Shown here in pieces: positions 44,593 to 55,400 of a DNA stretch of 64,000 bases (positions are counted from its first letter, which is position 1; every line of letters starts with the position of its first letter). The notes beneath the pieces were generated by a model. It did not search any database and was not told the origin of the DNA. It saw only the letters and a list, made by a program, of their open reading frames with translations. The position numbers were made by a program, and so were the translations under genes. This DNA is from Setoptus koraiensis (taxonomy: Eukaryota; Arthropoda), in assembly GCA_048013815.1 (NCBI GenBank), contig CM106586.1, positions 8,618,001-8,682,000 on the forward strand, read 5' to 3'.

Positions 44593-46533
44593 ATGCAAGC
44601 CACCCACAGACAATTACTTCAGTCGCAAATTGAGCCTCTGGCCAGGGCAATTGGCAATTGTGACACAATTAAGCAATTGCTCATCATTAGCGAAACATTT
44701 AACAGGGCCATGATTGAGCGCATAGAGAGCGCCAAAGCGGACACTTTCGACGAGAACGCACTTCTCATTTCGGACCTGCAAACAAGGGGACCAAAGGCCT
44801 TCGAAACATTCGTGCAGATCCTAGAATTGACCGGCTGCATTGAAGCGCTGAGGATAATATCACCCCACAGTCTGAGTGCCTCGTCAAACAACAATCGCAG
44901 CACCACTCACAACAACAATAGCGATGCAAAGATAAAAAGTTACCCTCTCGGCATGTTCGCTTATAACTTTGTCAGCGACAATTCTCAACAGTCACAAGCA
45001 CAACAAGACACGCGACAGTCCCTTACACCGAATCGAAGCGGAGATGACGCCAATGAGCATTCGAATGGGTATAAAAACAATTGTTCCAGCAATAATGATT
45101 CGCTCGTACAACAAATGGGCCAACACCAACAGCAAACATATCGGCAACAACAAATGGGCCTCTTTCACTGGCATCCGTATCAATCGAGCTTGTCGCCATC
45201 AACTGCAGTTATGGCGCCCACTAGTGGCCTGTCGAGACTTATCAGAGACGACACAGACAAGGAAAAAAACAACAAAAAAGCAACTGCCACCACAACCACC
45301 TCCGGCAGCATGACCATCGGATCGCGGACAGCGCCCAAGGCCATGTCGATGAAAAACTCCGTTGTGTGTCACAATGATCAAGTTGAAGACTACAAAATGA
45401 CCGCCAAACCCAGAGGAATGTGCCTAATTATTAATAATATGAAATTCGATGGTGACATACTGGCGGAGCGGAAAGGATCGGACGTGGACGCGGACAGGTT
45501 CGCCACCATATTCAAGCAACTCTGGTTTGAAGTGCAACATGAGCTCAATCTCACTGCCTCTGAAATGGAGGACACAATTGACAAATTTGCTACTATGTGT
45601 AGCCAGGATCACGATGCAGTCATTGTCATCATATTGTCGCATGGAAGCGACAGAGGACTGTATGGCAGTGACGGCCTAGAAATGGATCCCACCGATGTGT
45701 TTAGTCGCTTCGACGACCAACGTTGCAGACCGATGAAGGGCAAGCCCAAGATATTCATATTGCAAGCCTGCCGAGGAAGTAAGTAGTTACCGATTTACTT
45801 AATTGCTGGTATTGACCTGCAAATATGTCGACAATAATTGATGAGCTAGTAGAGACATGCCCAACTAATCACGCACCACTGATCTTCATCATGTTTAATT
45901 GCAGCCAACACCGATTACGGAGAACTAGGCCAAGTTGTTTCGGACGAAGATGAGGATGGTGCAGACGCAACAATGAATTGCACTAGAAATAGGCCGCCAC
46001 TTTTCTCGAGATCCATCGAGTTTTCCAATGCCAGAGGCTCTTTCGCAACCCAAACTGATATGCTCATTTGTTATTCGTGTCTGCCAGGTTAGTCGTAATA
46101 ACATCTATATTTATATATATATACATATATAGAATATCTGAGTCGATTAATTAATACTAAGATTATCCGCAAAAATAATCGATATTCCAATTGTAGGCTA
46201 CGTTTCAGTCAGAAACGAGGTTACCGGCTCTTGGTTGGGGACAGCATTGGGCTATTACCTATTGACTTGTGCATGGGAGAAAGATTTTGAACAAATTTTA
46301 GCCATGGTAAGTGCGATTACGCCATTCATTCGTCTAACAAGTTGATTAGTTAATTGAACCAGTATTTTTTCCATTTTTGCAATTCATTTATGAATAAATC
46401 TATGATCAAAATTGAACAGGTCAGCAGAGATTTTGAGGGAAAAGTTTCCAGTCATGGTCATAAACAAGCGATTGAAATAAAATATCTTGGATGGAGAAAG
46501 AGATTGTTTTTCAACCCTGGTATTTACCAATAA
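44593..46533 (+). CDS. Initiator caspase with N-terminal CARD
   Basis: Four exons, 44593-45778, 45905-46087, 46197-46306 and 46420-46533, with consistent GT-AG phases, give 530 residues. Residues 1-92 read as a CARD: helices around QLLQSQIEPLARAI and LLIISETFNRAMIERI, then SDLQTRGPKAFETFVQIL. A long Gln/Asn/Ser/Thr-rich linker follows to about 270. The p20 part has RGMCLIINN, catalytic His350 in LSHGSDRG and Cys393 in QACRG. The p10 part has GSWLGTALGYYL. The linker between subunits is acidic (VSDEDEDGAD), a likely self-processing region. CARD plus QACRG indicates an initiator caspase of the Dronc / caspase-9 / caspase-2 group; Drosophila Dronc itself has a variant pentapeptide, so orthology is not claimed. 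The 3' end faces the cystatin-like gene. Confidence 0.93.
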
Positions 46534-46889
46534 TAAGCCGTCATAAATTGATATGTTCTAACGACTATTAAAAGCTTCACTGTTATTTAGGTATTTCATG
46601 TGCTTTAATTGTTTGTTTATTACATATTTTTTGTCTCGCAATGTATTCAAAATGGAAACGACCCTTCGGCGCTTCTCTGCTTCAACACAAATGTGCCATT
46701 AACAACTTGGTTGAAATATTTTCTTGACAGATGCAAATTGTTCTGGTCAACTCAATGAATTGGCTCTCACGAGACTATTACCCGATGACTGGATGTCTCT
46801 CACACGTTTGGGGTGGTGGAGTTGGTGTTTGCGTTGGAGTAAGAACCATTGATATAATTACCTCGAGCTCGCATTGCTGGCGCTGTTTA
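46534..46889. other. Intergenic between convergent caspase and cystatin-like gene A
   Basis: About 46746-46780 matches the 3' flank of gene B (49488-49520), marking the left limit of the tandem duplication. No gene seen. Confidence 0.55.
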
Positions 46890-48815
46890 TCATTTCTGAT
46901 GATAATTAAAAACAGGTACCCAACTAAGGCCATTGGATGGTGGAGGACATTTCCTTTCACAAGGCGGGTACTCGATCTCTCTGCACTTTTTCAATCTGTT
47001 CCAATTAATCTTATCTGGCAGCGGAACACCGACATCATCTAGAGTTTCTATTTTTTCTGGAGCAAATTCTGTTTCGTTCAGATATCTGAGCACACCAAAA
47101 GGGGCATTTAAATCGACTTGACTTATAAGTAACTGATAGGTAGAGGTCAAAAATTTTGGATGAACACAGTATTCTCTTGAAACTTTTAGCTGGTCGCGAG
47201 GCAGCTCGGCGTTGATATAGTACCTAGGCAATCCGTTGGAAATTTTCTTTTTGTAAGAGACGACACTGGGATCCTTGCGCCATATTTTGAAGTCGTTGGC
47301 GAAATATTTGACCAACTGATCTTTGACACTCAGTAGAACATCAAGACTTTCTTCGTCTGCAAACCTCAATTCACTTAAGCATCCATCACACAGAGTGGGA
47401 TATTCTTTCCGATTTAGTGCAGGAATTGAACGTCCTTCTTTCTCCATGTACTCAAATTTTCCCAAACCTGCTTCGTACCCTTGAAAGTATTTCAATATGC
47501 GCATACGAGACGTGTGATTATCTCGACCTATGAGATATTGGTATTTTATGGGCACCTCGTTCCGAGCGCAATAATCAATATACCAATCACCCCTCTGATA
47601 CGGAAGCTCGACATTGACGTGATAGGTGATCGATTCGTTGGACATTCGCTTCATGTACGAGGCAACTGATGGGTATGCCGTCCAGTCGTAATACACTTGG
47701 TATTCTCCATGAGAAATTATTCCGGTAAAATATCTGTTGATTTGATCTCTAACGCTGTGTAGAATACTGCGACTTTCTAAGTCTTTCGATCTAAATCCAC
47801 TCAGGTATCCACCGGAGTCTATCACATCCTCCTTTCGCTTGTCCCAACGAAATAAGGAAGTGATGGGCTCAAGTAGCTCTACTTTGTTCGGATTTAGAGC
47901 ATATTCCTCCTCCAAGTGTTTCTGTATCGCCATAGGAGCTGTGCGATTGTCTTGAGTTATGAGGAATTGGTAGCCGATGTAGACTGGTTTCCAACCACAA
48001 GTAACATTGCACACATACTTCAAATACGGAAGCTGGGCGCTTATGTAATAGGTCATAGATTCATTGGAAGTTCTCTTTTTGTAAGAAACGACAGTGGGCT
48101 TTCTAAATCCCGAAATTCCTTCCCAATCGTATCTAATTGTGTCGTCAAATCTAGAGGTTTTGTCCGTGTAATATCTGTCAATTTGATATCTGACGCTGCC
48201 TAGGATATTGCGACTTTCTTCATCGGCCGGTTTCAGTTCACTCAAACATCCATCACAAGGTGGAGGATTTAGTTCTCGCTGAATTGGTGGGACTGGACGT
48301 CCGAAAAGTTCAAGTAGCTCTACTTGGTTCACATGTGATGCATTTTGTCCATCAAAGTGTTTCACTATGCGCATAGGAGCTGTACGATTGTCTTGAGTTA
48401 TCAGAAATTGGTAATCAATGCGAATTGGATTCCAATAGCAAGGTCCATCGCACACAAACTCCTGGTACGGAAGCTTGGCATTGATGTAATAGGTGGCGGA
48501 TTCATTGGAGGTTCTCTTTTTGTAAGAAGCAACAGTTGGGTATCGTTTTCTTTCCCAATCGTATCTAATTGTGTTCCCGAAACTGTATTCTCTTGTTGCG
48601 AAACATCTTTCAATTTGATATCTGACGCCTGCTAAAATATCACCACTTTCCTCATCCTTTAATTTTAGTTTACTCAGGCAGGCATCACATTGGCGCGAAT
48701 TTTCTTGCTCCGATGCCACAAATGGGTGGCTCGAGCAGACACCAAGCAGGCAGGCGATGATTATATTCAGAAGCATGATTGTTGCAACAGGCTGCCCGCG
48801 AACGAGACAATTCAA
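46890..48815 (-). CDS. Secreted four-repeat cystatin-like glycoprotein (gene A)
   Basis: 641 residues in one exon. A signal peptide (core MLLNIIIACLLGVCSS) is followed by four diverged repeats of about 140 residues at roughly 43-186, 187-335, 336-475 and 476-625. Each repeat starts with CDGCLSEL (degenerate in repeat 3) and a helix such as DEESRNILGSVRYQIDRYY. Then comes a strand SYKKRTSNESxTYYI and later QFLITQDNRTAPM. The helix plus SYK...YYI arrangement resembles stefins/cystatins (ADQVRSQLE ... SFKTQVVAGTNYFIKV). The inhibitory QVVAG loop is replaced by text carrying an N-glycosylation sequon (NES). I infer a cystatin-like fold that has probably lost classical papain inhibition. The family is otherwise unrecognised. 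The C-terminus is about 15 residues longer than in gene B because the 3' flank differs. Confidence 0.75.
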   Translation of the reverse strand: MNCLVRGQPVATIMLLNIIIACLLGVCSSHPFVASEQENSRQCDACLSKLKLKDEESGDILAGVRYQIERCFATREYSFGNTIRYDWERKRYPTVASYKKRTSNESATYYINAKLPYQEFVCDGPCYWNPIRIDYQFLITQDNRTAPMRIVKHFDGQNASHVNQVELLELFGRPVPPIQRELNPPPCDGCLSELKPADEESRNILGSVRYQIDRYYTDKTSRFDDTIRYDWEGISGFRKPTVVSYKKRTSNESMTYYISAQLPYLKYVCNVTCGWKPVYIGYQFLITQDNRTAPMAIQKHLEEEYALNPNKVELLEPITSLFRWDKRKEDVIDSGGYLSGFRSKDLESRSILHSVRDQINRYFTGIISHGEYQVYYDWTAYPSVASYMKRMSNESITYHVNVELPYQRGDWYIDYCARNEVPIKYQYLIGRDNHTSRMRILKYFQGYEAGLGKFEYMEKEGRSIPALNRKEYPTLCDGCLSELRFADEESLDVLLSVKDQLVKYFANDFKIWRKDPSVVSYKKKISNGLPRYYINAELPRDQLKVSREYCVHPKFLTSTYQLLISQVDLNAPFGVLRYLNETEFAPEKIETLDDVGVPLPDKINWNRLKKCREIEYPPCERKCPPPSNGLSWVPVFNYHQK

Positions 48816-48830
48816 TCACTCGTAAGCCGG

Positions 48831-49199
48831 AATATGATAAATGTAGATGAGCGTGGAATTCTTTTGTGAGACAGTTGAATTTTCGCGAATTTCACAACTT
48901 GTTGAATTGGATTTTCGACGCAGCACAATTACGCCTTTCGATGATCGCCGGGCTCGACTGGTATCATCAAGGCGAATATCACAGCAAGCACATCTCGTAC
49001 GTTATAGTACGCAGTGTATTTCCTATACAATCGACATACAATCTATACAATCTAAATCATCAGTATAACGCACACTTGATCCACTTATTCACGCGCCTCA
49101 CATTCTTGTTTACATTATGACGACAAATCTTTTGGACTGTTCAGTGATTAGTCACTAGTGATTGCTAATCATTGATCAGATCGTCAATCGCGATATACG
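48831..49199 (-). promoter_or_regulatory. Duplicated upstream region of gene A
   Basis: About 370 bp with only around ten differences from 51770-52139. It includes the palindrome TCACTAGTGA. Two plus-strand frames of 73-84 codons stay open through it. Confidence 0.65.
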
Positions 49200-49322
49200 A
49201 TTGCGAGACATTATCAAGCAACCTAGGCCCTTGTGGCTCACAAGTGCGCTTTGTGTTGCTCTAATCATGGCTCCATAGAGCAGTAAAGTGAGACTGCAAC
49301 AATAATATTTGAACATCTACTC

Positions 49323-49413
49323 ACAAGGTAAACCTCATTGGTTCAACCAAGGGAACAATTTTCAGTCGGAGTTTTGAGCCCATGAGTGGATGCGGAAATG
49401 AGGTTTACCTTGT
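49323..49413. mobile_element. MITE-like 91-bp element with 17-bp perfect inverted ends
   Basis: ACAAGGTAAACCTCATT (49323-49339) and its exact complement (49397-49413) bound a 57-bp centre that itself contains TTGGTT-C-AACCAA. No clear target-site duplication. The 16-mer TCACAAGGTAAACCTC also occurs alone at about 1675-1690. A plain hairpin is the alternative. Confidence 0.4.
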
Positions 49414-49528
49414 CAGATGCCTTGAGTTTAATTATTTTCTAGTCCACGGCAAGGTGGTAATATTTCATCGGCCGATACAAATCGATCGGGTAAACTCGAT
49501 GAATTGGCTCTCATAATATTTCGGTCTG

Positions 49529-51754
49529 TCAACTGCATTCTTTCTCACAAGGGGGATACCCGATCGCTCTGCACTTTGTCAATCTGTTCCAATCAATCTT
49601 ATCTGGCAGTGGAACACCGACATCCTCTAGAGTTTCTATTTTTTCTGGAGCAAATTCTGTTTCGTTCAGATATCTGAGCACACCAAAAGGGGCATTTAAA
49701 TCGACTTGACTTATAAGTAACTGATAGTTAGAGGTCAGGACCGTTGGAAAATTACACCTAGGTACTAGACCGGCTGATAGGTGGCGAGGCAGCTCGGCGT
49801 TGATATAGTACCTAGGCAATCCGTTGGAAATTTTCTTTTTGTAAGAGACGACACTAGGATCCTTGCGCCATATTTTGAAGTCGTTGGCGAAATATTTGAC
49901 CAACTGATCTTTGACACTCAGTAGAACATCAAGACTTTCTTCGTCTGCAAACCTCAATTCACTTAAGCATCCATCACAAAGAGTGGGATATTCTTCCCGA
50001 TGTGGTGAAGCAATCGAACGTCCTTCTTTCTCAATGTCGAACTTGTAGTTTTGTTCTACTTCTTCCTTTTCCGAGTATTTCACTATGCGAAAACGAGATG
50101 CGTTATTAGCTCGAGTTATCAGGAATTGGAAGCCAATTCCGATTTTATCGAACCAACAATCATTGGGCGAGTGCTCAGGCTTGTATTTCTCCATAAAACG
50201 TAGCTCGGCCATGATGGTATAGGTGACAGATTCATTGGATACTCGCTTCTTGCAATAATCAGCAGATGGGTCTGAGTTCCAATTGTAACGCACATCTCGT
50301 GATCTATAAGTAGTTAGTCCGGTAAAATATCTGTTGATTTGATCTCGAACGCTGAGTAGAATTCGGCGACTTTCCTTGTCTTCTGGGTTGCTGTAACTGC
50401 GACAGGTATACAGGTCATTATCTATGCGACGATTGTACTCAGACCAGTCAATCCATGAAGTGATTGGCTCAAGTAGCTCTACTTTGTCCGCATCTAGCGC
50501 ATCCTCTTCATCCAAGTGTTTCTGTATCGTCATAGGAGCTGTGACATTTTCTTGAGTTATTAGTAATTGGTAGCCGATGTAGACTGGATACCATTCACAG
50601 GTAACATCACACACAAACTTCTGATAAGGAAGCTGAGCATTGATGTAATAGGTCACAGACTCGTTGTAGGCTCTCTTTTTGTAAGAAACGACAGTGGGCT
50701 TTCTGAATCCCGAAATTCCTTCCCAATCGTATCTAATTGCGTCGTCGAAACTCCTTGTTTTCTCTGTGTGATATATGTCAAATTGAGAACTGACGCTGGC
50801 TAAAATATTGCGACTTTCTTCATCGGCCGGTTTCAGTTCACTCAAACATCCATCACAAGGTGGAGGATTTAGTTCTCGCTGAAATGGTGGGACTGGATCC
50901 CCGAAAACTTCAAGTAGCTCTACTTTGTTCACATCCAGCCTATGGTTTTCTCGTTCTTCCAATACCAAAAAGTGCTTCAGTATGCGCATGGGTGCTGTAC
51001 GATTGTCTTGAGTTATTAGAAATCGGTAGCTGAGGTAGAGAGGAAACCAATCACCAGTTTTGCTCTTCTCCATATACGGAAGTTTTGCGTTGATGTAATA
51101 GGTGACAGATTCACTGGAGGTTCTCTTTTTGTAAGAAACGACAGTTGGGTAACGTTTTCTTTCCCAATCGTATCTTGTTGTGTTGCCAAAATACCCGTTT
51201 GAAGCTGGTTTTGTTTTTGCGAAACGTGTTTCGATTTGATATCTGAGGCTTCCCAAAATATTACGACTTTCTTCATCTTCTGGTTTCAGTTCACTCAGAC
51301 AGCTATCACATTTGTGAGAAGCATCGTGCTCCGATGCCAGATGACTTGAGTTGAGACTGATGTAGCCCATGTACTCTAAATGGTGGTAATAAGTAATATT
51401 GCAATTATATTCTCCATACGGAAGCTCGACATCGATGTAATAGGTGATAGATTCGTTGGAGGTTCTCTTTTGGTACGATACAATAGTTGGATGCTCTGCA
51501 TATTGATTTCTTATCTCGATCAACTGGTGGTCCCATTTATTTGTTGTTGAGAAACATGTTTCCATTTGATCTTTGACGCTGCCTAAAACATTACGACTTT
51601 CTTCATCCTCTGATTTTAGTTCACTCAGGCAGTTATCACATTGGCGCGAATTTTCTTCCTTTGATCCCAGAAACAGGCTGCCCGGGGCGAGACGAAGCAG
51701 ACAGGTTATGATTACCTTCAGTAGCATGATTGTTGCAACAGGTGATTGTTTCAA
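49529..51754 (-). CDS. Secreted five-repeat cystatin-like glycoprotein (gene B)
   Basis: 741 residues, one exon, tandem paralogue of gene A in the same orientation. A signal peptide (MLLKVIITCLLRLAPGS) is followed by five repeats. The first is shortened and ends soon after its YYI strand; the others carry CDSCLSEL, CDGCLSEL, a degenerate NPEDKESRRIL start, and CDGCLSELRF. The last repeat is almost identical to that of gene A over about 140 residues, while middle repeats are more diverged. This suggests patchy conversion or unequal exchange between the two genes. Sequons NES and NRT recur. The cystatin-like fold is inferred from the same helix/SYKK/YYI pattern; the inhibitory loop is not conserved. 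Location is extracellular or secretory pathway. Confidence 0.75.
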   Translation of the reverse strand: MKQSPVATIMLLKVIITCLLRLAPGSLFLGSKEENSRQCDNCLSELKSEDEESRNVLGSVKDQMETCFSTTNKWDHQLIEIRNQYAEHPTIVSYQKRTSNESITYYIDVELPYGEYNCNITYYHHLEYMGYISLNSSHLASEHDASHKCDSCLSELKPEDEESRNILGSLRYQIETRFAKTKPASNGYFGNTTRYDWERKRYPTVVSYKKRTSSESVTYYINAKLPYMEKSKTGDWFPLYLSYRFLITQDNRTAPMRILKHFLVLEERENHRLDVNKVELLEVFGDPVPPFQRELNPPPCDGCLSELKPADEESRNILASVSSQFDIYHTEKTRSFDDAIRYDWEGISGFRKPTVVSYKKRAYNESVTYYINAQLPYQKFVCDVTCEWYPVYIGYQLLITQENVTAPMTIQKHLDEEDALDADKVELLEPITSWIDWSEYNRRIDNDLYTCRSYSNPEDKESRRILLSVRDQINRYFTGLTTYRSRDVRYNWNSDPSADYCKKRVSNESVTYTIMAELRFMEKYKPEHSPNDCWFDKIGIGFQFLITRANNASRFRIVKYSEKEEVEQNYKFDIEKEGRSIASPHREEYPTLCDGCLSELRFADEESLDVLLSVKDQLVKYFANDFKIWRKDPSVVSYKKKISNGLPRYYINAELPRHLSAGLVPRCNFPTVLTSNYQLLISQVDLNAPFGVLRYLNETEFAPEKIETLEDVGVPLPDKIDWNRLTKCRAIGYPPCEKECS

Positions 51755-52468
51755 TCACTAATGCGCCGAAATATGATAAATGTAGATGAGCGTGGAATTC
51801 TTTTGTGAGACAGTTGAATTTTCGCGAATTTCACAACTTGTTGAATTGGATTTTCGACGCAGCACAATTACGGCTTTCAATGATCGCCGGGCTCGACTGG
51901 TATCATCAAGGCGAATATCACAGCAAGCACATCTCGTACGTTATAGTACGCAGTGTATTTCCTATACAATCGACATACAATCTATACAATCTAAATCATC
52001 AGTATAACGCACACTTGATCCATTGATTCACGCGCCTTACATTCTTGTTTACATTATGGCGACAAATCTTTTGGACTGTTCAGTGATTAGTCACTAGTGA
52101 TTGCTAATCATTGATCAGATCGTCAATCGCGATATACAATTTCGAGACAGTATCAACGATATCAAGCAACATAACGTTACGAGCCAAACATGCGTCTTAT
52201 GTCGCTCAATCTGATCTTGAGTGTGACCGACGTGATCCTATTCAATCATGAGATCGCAAGCTGATACCAAGAAACCGATACAGTACTAATGATTGAGTCA
52301 CGGTGCAGAGAAATATGTTTAGTCACGTTACCTATAGTTAACGAAACTAACTATATTTCAACGAAATCAACGAAAAATTTCAAATTTTGTTTAATATTAT
52401 CATCCGGTTCACCGATCAGCCGACTGTCGCTTCTCTCAAAAAAAGAGACTCGCTGACGAAACTATCGC
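51755..52468. other. Upstream flank of gene B and intergenic region
   Basis: 51770-52139 is the second copy of the conserved upstream block. The remainder up to 52468 is AT-rich and shows no gene. Confidence 0.55.
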
Positions 52469-55400
52469 TTATTGCGTCGACAATTGGGCAGTTGTTTGTA
52501 TTGATTTGAAAATGCGACGCCACACATGCTCGACGGGCAGTAGAACGTTGCCACAAGACAAGTCTATTTCGGGACAATTGGCCAGCGAGTCGACATTTGT
52601 CAGACGTGACACATCGTGCAAAGTGGTGGACAGTAACTTGAGAAGGAAACGATTTGTGAATATGCCCTCTAGCGAATGTTTCCTGGTGGCCAATTGATCA
52701 TTGTCGGCTGTAATGGGGTTGCAATGAGGTGTTGTCATGGCGACAATATCCCTAATTGGCCACTCGTCTGCTGTCTGTTGACTGGAACTGCCCGTCGATT
52801 GGATGGCCTTGTACAATGTTAGCGCATATCTGCAATCATTCATGAATTCCGTCGTGTAATTGTGTGTTATCTGTTGCTCTAATTCCTCTATTTGTCCGAT
52901 ATTTTGCAGCCAAAACTGTGTGTAAAGCAGCCACAAATTTGTGGCCTCGTTGGGCACACAAAGGGCCAATTTCATATACTTGCAAAATATGGCTTCCACA
53001 TGGTGCTTGCAATGTTTAAAATCGACCGCTCGGGCGACCGCGTCCGACGCCAGATTCGAGCCGGCCTGGGCACCGATTGAATTGTGTTTGTTTGTTGGCA
53101 GTGTTTGCTGCTGTTGGCATTGTTGCTCGTCTACCGGCTGCGCCGATTGCGCAATTGAGCGAGCCAGAGCCTCCAATTGGTGCCTCGTAGCCTCGGTGTA
53201 CTGCTCCATTTGTTCCAGGCAAATGGCGGCCGCTTGCGGACAGGCCAGCTTGAGGCACCTGTCGAGCACCACGGTCAGATTGAAATCGGAGGGGAAATTT
53301 TTCAGTATGGACTGAAACAGGGCCAAGTCGTACACGAGCTCCCTCTTGTGGCTCTTCCGGTCCAGCTCAATTTTGTCCGGCTCATTCGTTGGCGTCGGCG
53401 TCGGCGTCGACGCCGTGCTCGGCTGATTACCGCCGCTCGATTGATTGAGAGATTTCGAGCACGAAAGCACGTAATTGTGATCGTACACGGGCGCCTCGTT
53501 GCGCAATATGATCAACAGCACAAACAGGAAAAAGTTTAGCACGTCTTGGCGACAAACTTGGGGCGTTGACACGGTGTCCTGCATCCAGTAGGTGGCCGAT
53601 TGTGAGTCGTTGTTGCGCGTCAGCACCCTGTTCAACAGTATCTGTGTTATGGAGCGGCGCGGATCGAATATTCTGGCCAGTTTTTTCACGGCCATCACCT
53701 CGGCGTCTAGCACTATTTTGAGCGAATATTTCAAATATTCGTTGATCAAATTGATGTTGTTAACGAAGGCGTTGGTCACCTTAGACGACGTGAGCACCTT
53801 GAGCAGCACGGGCGACCGTTCGTTCAGTGTGACCAGATCGCCGTAATTGAGGCCGATCAATTTATCCACTATGTGCGCGCTGTTTGAGTTGAACGCCAGC
53901 CGAGTCTTGCCCTTCGTGTTCAACAATATCCTTATCAGCGTTTGCAGATAGTGTATGTTTCGCTTGCTACACAAAACGTCGGCCAATTCCACCATGTCAA
54001 AATCAACAAGTTGTTGCATGACGTACGAATAAGTGGACGGTTGCACGTAGTCCAAAATGAATCTGATCAACAAACTCTCGAGCTCGTGGGCGCCGCTCGT
54101 GGGCGCCGCTGGCCGCCTGTTGTGCGTGGCGCCCCTGTCGGCGATCAGGTTGACGAGCTCGCCGTGATCGGGCCCGGCGTGATCCAAATTGGCCAGCGTT
54201 CTGCTGCTGGCGGACAGCGTCAGCAACAGCAGACATTCGAAGCCCACCTTGCTCAACAATATCCGCTCGTTCTGCTCAATTGGTTCGTCGCTGTCGAGCA
54301 GATCGATCACGTAGGCTATCGCTTCCTTGTAGGCGCTTAGTCGCACGTATTTGCCCACAATGCGACACGGCGAAAATTTGGCCATCTCGAAAAATTTGTT
54401 TGCCATCGCAAAGAGGCCCGCCTTGAGCAACCGGTCCCCGTACGCCTCGTACAGGCTGCCTATCTCGAGGCGAAAAGCGAACGAGTACGCCCAGCATTGC
54501 GCCGAAATTCTCTCTTGCGCTCCCCTGTCCAGCAATTGGCACCAATCGGGTCGGCTTTTGGCGTGGCCATATTGCGCACTCGCCGGGCCGCCAGTGAACG
54601 TCGCGCTGTAAATGTTCGAGCCAGCCAAACATCTGTCCACGGTGTCGAAGAACATATTTCGAAAATTGTGCCGGGCCTCAATGGAATAAATGGCGCGGCG
54701 CGTAATCAGAAAGAACGAGTCGATGATGTTGTCTGTGTCGCGTCGCAGCGGCGATCTCATGATGGCCAGCATTTGTTCGTCGGCGCTAAAAACGATCTCT
54801 TTCAGTATGTCGCCACAAATGTCTCGCTGTTGCTTGTTTTTGGCGTTGCTGCTGTTTTGGGCCATCCAACGAACGTCGCAACAGTTGCGCGAATACACCA
54901 AACAACGATTGTAATCGGTGACAATGGCCACAAATCTATCGGTCAGTATCAGTTGCAATACGACCTCGTTGTACTCCAGAGATTCTATTGCCAGCGTCAA
55001 CGAACAATGGCACTGGACGCTATAATTGAACAGTCTGCTCTGATAAAATCTGGCAAAACGATGCTGCTGCTGCTGCCTGCCGTTGCTGCTGTTGGCCACA
55101 TCTATTACGGCTATGCTGTTCTTTTCCCTGTGGCCCTGATACATAATTACGCTGGCCGTGTGAGACAAACTGACCGCGCTGCCATTGGGGCCCGATTTCG
55201 CCAGCATCGTACCGCCGCTGATCGGCGTGGTTAGGGCGTCGCCACTAAAATTGTTGCCAATGCTGCCCACATTGGCCGGCTGAAGCTCCAACTTGATGGG
55301 CTGAGGTCGTGAGTTCAAATGAGACAAACACTGATCGTCGTGGGCGCCCTGCTCCGGCGCCAACAACGAGCCATGATGCGACGAGTGACATAGAAACATT

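Larger units (their letters stand above)
48816..49528. other. Upstream flank of gene A and spacer between the paralogues
   Basis: 48831-49199 is nearly identical to 51770-52139 upstream of gene B and probably contains the promoter. The rest (49200-49487) is unique and carries a 91-bp inverted-repeat element. Confidence 0.6.
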
